7,488 nt of DNA from Erysipelotrichaceae bacterium (GTDB lineage Bacteria > Bacillota_I > Bacilli_A > Erysipelotrichales > Erysipelotrichaceae), in assembly GCA_003446295.1 (NCBI GenBank), contig DMBB01000174.1, positions 1-7,488 of the forward strand. The letters run 5' to 3'. Shown here piece by piece: positions 1 to 5,394 of this stretch (position 1 is the stretch's first letter; each line of letters starts with the position of its first letter). The translations under genes and the position numbers were made by a program. The notes under the pieces are model-generated. The model was given only the letters and a program-made list of their open reading frames with translations. It made no database searches and was not told the DNA's origin.

Positions 1-794
1 ACCTGCCAGTTGGCAAGTCCGAGCTTGCTGGAGAAGATCAGTCCGAGTGTTGTCAGAGCGAACAGGAAGTAGCCGAGGAATTCTCTTGTCGGATCCAGCG
101 GAGCCTGCTTGTTGGCACCTGTGTGCTTGGAAGAGGAAGCTGTGATCGGAACAGAAGGCTGATCCGGAGCGAACTTCGGAGCGATGAAGATCGCATATGC
201 CAGGATGATGATCGCTGACAGGATACGTCCCTTGAAGGGATCCAGCAGCTGCATCTGATAATCAGTATATCCATAGGATTCCAGGTAGCCGTTCTGGGTA
301 GCGAATGTTGTAGCGCCTGTGCCGATCGGAAGAACGTTGCAGGTACCGACAGCGACAAGGCCCATTGAGAAGATCGCCTTGGAAGGGCTGATGCCTGCTT
401 CTTCGCATGTTGCGCTGAGCATCGGAGCCATGATCGTGAATACAGCAACAGGGCTGGGAATGAGGTTGGAAAGCAGGAAGGTAACTGCCATATAGCCTGC
501 CATCATAACCGTGAAGTTGCCGCCTGCGATGCGATAGACTGCGCTGGAGAGTTTATTGACAGCCTGTGTGCGGTTGAAGCCGGCTGCTACGATGAACATA
601 CCGGTGATCAGAAGCACGTTCTGGTTGGCAAAGTTTGCAAGAACATTCTTTGCAGGAACAAGACCTGACCAGGCAGTGAGCATGATTGCGCAGAGTGCTA
701 CGACACCGTTGGTGGTGTGGAGCTTCTTGGCAAATACGTAGCCGCCGATCAGGAAGATGAACAATCCTAAGCAGATGTACATTTGAGTCGTCAT
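1..794 (-). CDS. SLC13/CitMHS-type anion permease, N-terminal part (3' end beyond window)
   Basis: Integral membrane secondary transporter; the frame is open from the ATG at 794 to the window edge, giving 264 residues. Hydrophobic segments lie at about residues 4-22, 29-47, 59-74, 93-113, 139-160, 190-206 and 238-256, with a polar loop around 208-236. Family-like features are a re-entrant-type SNLIPSPVAVF stretch at 109-119 followed by a Gly/Thr-rich GTGATTFATQNG stretch at 158-169, typical of the ion transporter superfamily that includes SLC13/DASS, CitMHS, ArsB and NhaD. These proteins usually carry di- or tricarboxylates, sulfate or other anions with Na+ or H+. The substrate cannot be read from this half. 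The ATG is preceded by a strong ribosome binding site (AAGGGAG, about 801-807), which decides the start. An unusual structured leader lies upstream. The family call is fairly sure; the subfamily is not. Confidence 0.88.
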   Translation of the reverse strand, partial: MTTQMYICLGLFIFLIGGYVFAKKLHTTNGVVALCAIMLTAWSGLVPAKNVLANFANQNVLLITGMFIVAAGFNRTQAVNKLSSAVYRIAGGNFTVMMAGYMAVTFLLSNLIPSPVAVFTIMAPMLSATCEEAGISPSKAIFSMGLVAVGTCNVLPIGTGATTFATQNGYLESYGYTDYQMQLLDPFKGRILSAIIILAYAIFIAPKFAPDQPSVPITASSSKHTGANKQAPLDPTREFLGYFLFALTTLGLIFSSKLGLANWQ

Positions 795-822
795 ATTGTT
801 CTCCCTTCTTCAAATGTGTTAT

Positions 823-904
823 AAGTTCTGACACTATCCCCCCATTGTGTCAAAGCACAATTCCCAGGCAATGTTCAAGGCATGTATTTGAACTTTCAGA
901 ACTT
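823..904 (-). promoter_or_regulatory. Structured 5' leader of the permease mRNA, candidate cis-regulatory RNA
   Basis: Read on the minus strand, AAGTTCTGA (904-896) pairs perfectly with TCAGAACTT (831-823) as a 9-bp closing helix P1. Nested inside are hairpin P2, GTTCAA (893-888) with TTGAAC (878-873) around a 9-nt loop, and hairpin P3, ATTGTG (861-856) with CACAAT (849-844) around a 6-nt loop. The joining segments are AA, ATTGCCTGGGA and GGGGGGATAGTG. This makes a three-way junction ending about 16 nt before the ribosome binding site. I do not match it to a riboswitch class I know. The inner dyads could instead be protein operators in DNA, since ATTGTG-N6-CACAAT has the geometry of a CRP/FNR-family site. 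The pairing is read directly; regulatory function is inferred. Confidence 0.5.
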
Positions 905-914
905 GTATCCGCTT

Positions 915-942
915 ACAATATAATTGTTTTTATACAAACCAA
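915..942 (-). promoter_or_regulatory. Candidate promoter of the permease gene
   Basis: On the minus strand, TTGGTT (942-937) is followed after 16 nt by TATTGT (920-915); the overlapping hexamer TATATT (922-917) is an alternative -10. Transcription would start near 908-911, only a few bases before the P1 helix of the structured leader, leaving a 5' untranslated region of about 115 nt. Both hexamers are imperfect, so this is a plausible rather than a strong promoter. Confidence 0.35.
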
Positions 943-952
943 CTAATAACAT

Positions 953-992
953 AAAAACGCCAACTTATACACATTTGATATAAGCCAGCGTT
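953..992 (-). terminator. Intrinsic terminator after the DUF1848 gene
   Basis: On the minus strand AACGCTGGCTTATA (992-979) pairs with TATAAGTTGGCGTT (969-956) over 14 bp around a 9-nt loop, followed by a T tract (957-953). Three of the pairs are G-U wobbles, present only in minus-strand RNA; plus-strand RNA would have A-C mismatches, so it points one way. It lies about 60 nt past the DUF1848 stop codon and just before the candidate permease promoter. Confidence 0.85.
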
Positions 993-1055
993 TATTATCA
1001 GAATTGATACTTTTATGCAGAAACTTTGCTTTTCCAGCATTCGGCAAATCATTTC

Positions 1056-1985
1056 TTATTCAAATAATGACAGCCGTACATCCTTCCATGATCTCTGATC
1101 GGCGTCATGAATGATATCTGTTTCTTCATAGTTTCCAATGAGGAAAGGTGAGTTCACATCATGTGCCAGCATATTATCTTTTACTTTTCTGATATCGTTG
1201 TTTGCATAGCAGTACCTGCAGAGATGTCCGCAGCTGTCATATGCCCCGATATCTCCGGACAGATAACATGCGCATCCCTCCCTGGCCGGTTTGAATGCAG
1301 GCACTTTCAGTTTATGATGGATCGCCTTTTCATACATCCCGATAGTCATGCAGCCCCGGCAGTCCGCTCCATACGGCTCCAAAAGGGTTCCTTCCGAACA
1401 GGATCTGACATTCATACCGTGTTCAGAAGCGATCCGGATGATCTCTTTTCCGATCATGATCCTGTCTGTTATGGTAACTTCCCTCGCTTCCGGAAAATTA
1501 CGCTTCACTTTTTCATACAGATCTATGAAGCTGATCACCACGGTATCCGTATATCCTTTCAGTTCTGCTGCCATCGTTCTGAATGCGCGCAGATGATACT
1601 CAGGAGTATACTTCTCATTCAGCAGGATCGGGTCATACCTCCAGCCGATGGAATCAGTGCCGACGATATTTGAAAGTGTTTGAAAATCCTTCAGGATCCT
1701 GTGTTTGTCCGGTACATTTGGTTCAATGTCTTTGCCATATGGCGTGATCGTCACAAACCAGTACTGACCGTAATCCTTCAGCAGACCCATATAGGGAAAC
1801 ATTCCTGACGGATCTTTGCTGCAGAAGCCGATCACGTCAACAACGGATGGATCCAGTCTGTATCTGGTGACCGCCTCATGATGAAACGGATTTCTCACGC
1901 ATACGAATCCTTCTTTCAGTCTGTTGGCAAACCATTCTGCATAGAATGCCGGTATATCTGTTCTCTGTCCTGTGTTGATGATCAT
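1056..1985 (-). CDS. DUF1848 family protein with C-terminal radical-SAM-like cysteine cluster
   Basis: 309 residues, recognised as DUF1848 (Pfam PF08902) from the N-terminal MIINTGQRTDIPAFYAEWF stretch, the RNP..VTRYRLDP segment around 32-46 and the C-terminal DIGAYDSCGHLCRYCYAN stretch. The family has no established function; as I recall, its Pfam description notes C-terminal cysteines resembling the Fe-S cluster motif of radical SAM enzymes. Here C252-x3-C256-x2-C259 is an exact CX3CX2C motif, and C196, C209, C212 (C-x2-C), C238 and C240 (C-x-C) add a second cysteine group. No signal peptide or membrane segment is seen, so it is probably cytosolic. I chose the ATG at 1985 over an upstream TTG (2006) and ATG (2003) because it matches the usual family N-terminus, has AGAGG just ahead, and the upstream starts fall at or ahead of the predicted transcription start. 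It stands as a single gene between two terminators. Confidence 0.9.
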   Translation of the reverse strand: MIINTGQRTDIPAFYAEWFANRLKEGFVCVRNPFHHEAVTRYRLDPSVVDVIGFCSKDPSGMFPYMGLLKDYGQYWFVTITPYGKDIEPNVPDKHRILKDFQTLSNIVGTDSIGWRYDPILLNEKYTPEYHLRAFRTMAAELKGYTDTVVISFIDLYEKVKRNFPEAREVTITDRIMIGKEIIRIASEHGMNVRSCSEGTLLEPYGADCRGCMTIGMYEKAIHHKLKVPAFKPAREGCACYLSGDIGAYDSCGHLCRYCYANNDIRKVKDNMLAHDVNSPFLIGNYEETDIIHDADQRSWKDVRLSLFE

Positions 1986-1989
1986 AAAA

Positions 1990-1994
1990 CCTCT
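1990..1994 (-). promoter_or_regulatory. Ribosome binding site deciding the DUF1848 start
   Basis: AGAGG on the minus strand, 4 nt before the ATG at 1985. Upstream in-frame starts at 2003 (ATG) and 2006 (TTG) have no purine-rich site ahead of them. The spacing is short but acceptable. Confidence 0.55.
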
Positions 1995-2004
1995 GCTTTT
2001 CATC

Positions 2005-2033
2005 AATATATCATAGTCGTCAACAGGGCTGAA
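2005..2033 (-). promoter_or_regulatory. Candidate promoter of the DUF1848 gene (extended -10)
   Basis: On the minus strand TGA-TATATT (2013-2005) is an extended -10 element; a weak -35, TTCAGC (2033-2028), lies 17 nt upstream. An overlapping TATGAT (2015-2010) is an alternative -10. The start point would be near 1998-2003, giving a leader of under 20 nt. It begins directly in the T tract of the terminator of the upstream peptidase gene. Confidence 0.35.
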
Positions 2034-2075
2034 AAAACAGAAGGCCGGAACTGCTTTTTGCAGTCCCGGCTGTTT
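2032..2075 (-). terminator. Intrinsic terminator after the S9 peptidase gene
   Basis: On the minus strand GCCGGGACTGC (2070-2060) pairs with GCAGTTCCGGC (2054-2044) over 11 bp, with one G-U, around a loop of five A. An outer AACAG/CTGTT helix extends it with a 3-nt bulge, and a run of six T follows (2037-2032). It starts less than 10 nt past the peptidase stop codon. A textbook terminator. Confidence 0.93.
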
Positions 2076-2081
2076 TCCGTA

Positions 2082-4067
2082 TTATTTGTTTTTTGCGTAC
2101 TGATCGAACCAGTCAGTGATCTCCTTCAGTCTTCTGATCCTGTGCTTCGGCTTGCCGCTTCTGCTCAGTTCATGGTTTTCGCCATGGAACAGGCACATAC
2201 GCGCAGGTACTCCATGCATCAGCAATGCCTGCAGCATCTGTATTGCGTCTGCCATCCAGCATCTGTAGTCCTCGTCTGACTGAATAAACAATGTCGGTGT
2301 CTTGGCCTTGTCGGCATATGCGAGCGGTGAATGTGCCCACATCTTGTCGAAACTGCTCCACGGATCCGCCTGGATCGCAGAGAGGTTATGGTAATAACCG
2401 ATATCTGTTGTCAGACACTTGGACAGATAGTTGGAAATCGATCTCTGCGAAGCGATCGCCGCAAATCTGTCAGTATGACCGGCGATCCAGTTTGCCATGA
2501 ATCCGCCGTAGCTTCCGCCGGTCATCGCAACACGGTCCTGATCGATCTGAGGCACTCTTGCCAGAACCTGATCGGTGAATTCCATCAGATCGTTATAGTC
2601 TCTGACGCCGTAATTGTCCCCGTAAATATCCGCAAATGCGCCGCCTTTGCCGGAGGATCCTCTCGGGTTGCAGAAGAATACTATATATCCCTGTGCTGCC
2701 CAGTACTGCATTTCATGGAAGAATCCTTCTCCATATGCAGCCTGCGGTCCGCCATGCACATCAAATACTGCAGGATATTTCTTCTGAGGATCAAAGTCTG
2801 CCGGACGCAGGATCCATCCATCGATCTCTGCGCCGTCTTTGTCCGTAAATGCAAAGTGTTCTGTCGAAGCGATCTCATGTTCATTGACGTAAGCTTCATT
2901 GAAGGAAGAAAGCTTTGTTACAAGACCGCCTTTCTTCATATAAACTTCCTGCGGTCTGTCTTTTTCCATACCGAGGAAATAGATCGGATCCGTACCGACA
3001 GCACAGCTGACGATATTGATGTCATCGACCAGAGTTTCAATGTTTCCGCTCAGATCCATCTTTCTGAATACAGAACGATATCCGATCGTCTGTACAAAGT
3101 AAACGCCGTCTCCGCCGAGCACAGCTTTACCGCCTCCGGCAATATCGCTTCCGACACCGCCCAGGCTCGGATCAGGTGCTGCCAGCAGTTCAAATGATCC
3201 GTCCGTATTCAGGCAATAGAACTTCGGATTCTCTGATGAACCGTATGTTTCGCCTGTAGTGCCCAGGAACACTGCATGTTCACCGCAGAATACAGCGCCG
3301 CTGATGTTGTACTTGTTCTCCAGTTTTGCCTCAACAACACTGCCATCCTTCAGGCTGCGGACAAACAGTCTGGATTTCTGGGGGTTCACAGTTGTAAATT
3401 CATTGCCCCAGTACATCACTTTGTCTTTTGCGTCGTTCACCGCAAAGCCATGAAGATCAAAATACGTATCTGTCAGTTTTTCCTGTGTATTGTTTGTTCT
3501 GCTTACAAGGAAGAGTCCTGCACGCAGCTTATTGATCACACCGCGTCCGTTGAACCAGAACGGCAGTTCATCAAATACGGAATAGTCTTTTTCTTCTTCC
3601 AGCTGTGCCAATGCCTTTTTCTTCTCTTCATCATTCATAGCAGAGAAATCAGGCAGGCTCAGATTGACGGATCCCTGTACCAGGAAGCAGTCATCTGACA
3701 GCGGATACAGGCCTGAAGCCGCAAACGGAAGCACCATATATTCGCATGCTTCACCGCCGTTCAGGGAAATGCTGTTGTAAACGGTATAGACAACACCGTC
3801 TTTTGCAGGATGCGCATTTCTTCTGTCTCCGGGAAACAGTACAGTATTCTCATCCAGGAAGCAGGGAGCTTTGCCGTTCTCAGATGCAGTCAGGCGGAAG
3901 AATGACGGTGTATGTGTTTCGTCATAAACCCATATATCTGTCTTATAGGAGTTCTGTTCAACATCTCCTTCGGTTACAGTCACTGCCAGTTTCTTTCCCG
4001 ACGGAGAAAGAACAGGATCTGAAAGTTTTTTGATTTTCGCAAAATCTTCGATTTCTACCTTTTTCAT
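2082..4067 (-). CDS. S9 family serine peptidase (prolyl oligopeptidase / acylaminoacyl-peptidase type)
   Basis: 661 residues, the usual length for S9C-type peptidases such as the YuxL group. Residues 1 to about 400 form the N-terminal region expected to be a beta-propeller that gates access for short peptides; residues about 400-661 are the alpha/beta-hydrolase catalytic domain. The nucleophile elbow is GGSYGG at 517-522 with Ser519; the likely acid is Asp600 in SDEDYRC (597-603); the catalytic His is His632 in HGENH (628-632). HGGP at 438-441 supplies the oxyanion-hole region. No signal peptide is seen, so it is probably cytosolic and cleaves oligopeptides as a dipeptidyl, acylaminoacyl or oligopeptidase; exact specificity cannot be read. 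The ATG at 4067 has AAAGGA about 8 nt ahead. It has its own promoter and terminator, so it is transcribed alone. Confidence 0.95.
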   Translation of the reverse strand: MKKVEIEDFAKIKKLSDPVLSPSGKKLAVTVTEGDVEQNSYKTDIWVYDETHTPSFFRLTASENGKAPCFLDENTVLFPGDRRNAHPAKDGVVYTVYNSISLNGGEACEYMVLPFAASGLYPLSDDCFLVQGSVNLSLPDFSAMNDEEKKKALAQLEEEKDYSVFDELPFWFNGRGVINKLRAGLFLVSRTNNTQEKLTDTYFDLHGFAVNDAKDKVMYWGNEFTTVNPQKSRLFVRSLKDGSVVEAKLENKYNISGAVFCGEHAVFLGTTGETYGSSENPKFYCLNTDGSFELLAAPDPSLGGVGSDIAGGGKAVLGGDGVYFVQTIGYRSVFRKMDLSGNIETLVDDINIVSCAVGTDPIYFLGMEKDRPQEVYMKKGGLVTKLSSFNEAYVNEHEIASTEHFAFTDKDGAEIDGWILRPADFDPQKKYPAVFDVHGGPQAAYGEGFFHEMQYWAAQGYIVFFCNPRGSSGKGGAFADIYGDNYGVRDYNDLMEFTDQVLARVPQIDQDRVAMTGGSYGGFMANWIAGHTDRFAAIASQRSISNYLSKCLTTDIGYYHNLSAIQADPWSSFDKMWAHSPLAYADKAKTPTLFIQSDEDYRCWMADAIQMLQALLMHGVPARMCLFHGENHELSRSGKPKHRIRRLKEITDWFDQYAKNK

Positions 4068-4097
4068 GATCAGGTTCCTTTCTTATCATTACTCAGA

Positions 4098-4106
4098 ATC
4101 ATATCA
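4098..4106 (-). promoter_or_regulatory. Candidate extended -10 promoter of the S9 peptidase gene
   Basis: On the minus strand TGA (4106-4104) directly precedes TATGAT (4103-4098), an extended -10 element that can work with a poor -35. TTCTTG sits 17 nt upstream inside the preceding terminator stem. The start would be near 4091, about 24 nt before the ATG. The TG motif touches the last bases of the terminator T tract. Confidence 0.45.
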
Positions 4107-4168
4107 AAAAATGCATCATTCAAGAAGGATTCCGCCTGAAGCGATCCTGCCTGACGACTGCATTTTTT
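4106..4168 (-). terminator. Long hairpin terminator after the pepT-phosphoesterase unit
   Basis: A-tract/T-tract helix: on the minus strand AAAAAATGCA (4168-4159) pairs perfectly with TGCATTTTTT (4115-4106). Inside, TCAGGCAGGAT (4154-4144) pairs with ATCCTTCTTGA (4130-4120) with one mismatch and one G-U, topped by CGC/GCG and a 5-nt loop. The final six T give minus-strand termination. The matching A tract could allow weaker action on the other strand, but no plus-strand gene is seen nearby. Confidence 0.8.
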
Positions 4169-4203
4169 CATTGATCTATCATTTTTTCAGAAAGACACTG
4201 AAC

Positions 4204-5394
4204 TTATTGGTCCAGCATACTGTTGAAATAGAAATACCAGAATGTATCTTTGGCGTACTGTTCCCACAGCTTCCATTCTTCCATTGATCTGTAGTCTGTT
4301 TCAGGATCCAGTTCACCGGAAAAATATGCTGTATTCATATCGACCGCAAAATCCGCCATCTTCTTTTTCAGATCATCCGGGATGTCCCGGTCTTCAAGAA
4401 GGTCAGCAGTCTGCTCTCTTGTACGTGCTGTAAAGCGTTCATACGCTTCATCCTGAAGCAGATCCAGATGGTGTTTGCTGTAAACAGCATTCCCTTCCTT
4501 ATCGATATTCAATATGCCGTAACGCAGCGGATATACGCTCATACTTTCGGTACAGATATCCGTCAGCCCGTCTTCCTGTGATACATGCTGGAGATGGGAA
4601 TGACCGCTGAGATTCAGCTGCACGCCTCCGCTTTTCAAAACCGACTGCACCTGTGAAGCGTTGCTGATAATAAATCCGTCTGCCAGCATAGAGCTCTGCG
4701 GAAGAACATTCTGATGTGTTACAGAGATCACGTGAGCTCCGGATTCCTTAGCCTTTTTCAGCTGCAGCTCCGCCCATCTGAGCGTCCCGGAACTGACGGA
4801 GCCGGGTTCTGCTTCCGTATTGCAGTCCAGTGCCAGCAGCCAGAGATCGTCCCTCAGTTCATATACATAGCTGAACGAAGAACTGTCTTTGGACAGGGCT
4901 CCATCCATGCCGTAGCCACTCATGATTTCGCGGAACTGCTGCTGCGAGATCTGGTCCGCTTTAAAAACCGCGTATCCCTCATATCTGGCTGCAAATCCAT
5001 AGGCAATGTCATGATTACCGGGTATCACAAGCACTTTGATCCCTGCATCTCTTAGTTTATCCAGTTTGGACTTCAGGTCCTTCAGACTGAGCATCTCACC
5101 GTTGAATGTCAGATCCCCAGACAGTATCACCGCGTCCGGTCTTTCTTTCAGAACAGTCTCCACAAAAGCATTAGCGATCTCTTCCGTATGCTCCGTCAGT
5201 TTTCCGTCGCCGGTTTCGATCATCTCGGTGAACAAAGGACCGTAATCCGTCAGCTGGGGAGATATGTAATGAAGATCCGTACCAATATAAATCGTATAGT
5301 TCTCACCTGCAGGCTTCTTATCCGCTGTACCGGAACATCCGCACAATGAAAACACCATGACTGTCAGAACCGCCTTTTTAATCCTCTTCAGCAT
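4204..5394 (-). CDS. Secreted lipoprotein, calcineurin-like metallophosphoesterase
   Basis: 396 residues from the ATG at 5394. The N-terminus is a lipoprotein signal: basic MLKRIKK, hydrophobic core, and lipobox LCGC with Cys20 as the lipidation site, so the enzyme should be anchored outside the membrane. The dinuclear-metal motifs of the metallophosphoesterase fold appear in order: D40-x-H42, GD at 93-94, GNHD at 126-129, H227 and GHSH at 264-267. Such enzymes hydrolyse phosphomonoesters, phosphodiesters or nucleotides; the substrate is not readable. The last ~90 residues lie beyond the core and end in a Trp/Tyr/Phe-rich tail (about 373-396). The frame continues to a TTG at 5406, but the ATG gives the proper signal peptide. 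It overlaps the pepT end by 17 nt with no good ribosome binding site, suggesting coupled translation. Confidence 0.92.
   Translation of the reverse strand: MLKRIKKAVLTVMVFSLCGCSGTADKKPAGENYTIYIGTDLHYISPQLTDYGPLFTEMIETGDGKLTEHTEEIANAFVETVLKERPDAVILSGDLTFNGEMLSLKDLKSKLDKLRDAGIKVLVIPGNHDIAYGFAARYEGYAVFKADQISQQQFREIMSGYGMDGALSKDSSSFSYVYELRDDLWLLALDCNTEAEPGSVSSGTLRWAELQLKKAKESGAHVISVTHQNVLPQSSMLADGFIISNASQVQSVLKSGGVQLNLSGHSHLQHVSQEDGLTDICTESMSVYPLRYGILNIDKEGNAVYSKHHLDLLQDEAYERFTARTREQTADLLEDRDIPDDLKKKMADFAVDMNTAYFSGELDPETDYRSMEEWKLWEQYAKDTFWYFYFNSMLDQ

Noticed and set aside
553..834. A 93-codon minus-strand open frame overlapping the permease start
   Set aside because: It is Cys/Arg/His-rich and out of frame with the permease, which has hydrophobic segments, a family motif and a strong ribosome binding site.
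862..872. ATTGCCTGGGA in the leader as part of a ZTP (pfl) riboswitch, whose conserved segment contains GCCTGGG
   Set aside because: The surrounding helices and order of elements do not fit the ZTP fold as I know it, and the gene is not a purine or folate gene. The match is too short.
823..904. Purine/2'-deoxyguanosine-type three-way-junction riboswitch or hammerhead ribozyme
   Set aside because: The joining segments and loops lack the purine-riboswitch core, and there is no complete CUGANGA plus GAA hammerhead core.
1161..1673. A 170-codon open frame on the plus strand
   Set aside because: It is antisense to the DUF1848 gene, whose family motifs are read clearly on the minus strand.
1986..2006. 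Longer DUF1848 start (TTG at 2006 or ATG at 2003)
   Set aside because: No ribosome binding site, the extra residues are not family-like, and both fall at or ahead of the predicted transcription start.
2331..3197. A 288-codon open frame on the plus strand
   Set aside because: It is antisense to the S9 peptidase coding region, has no ribosome binding site I can see and no domain.
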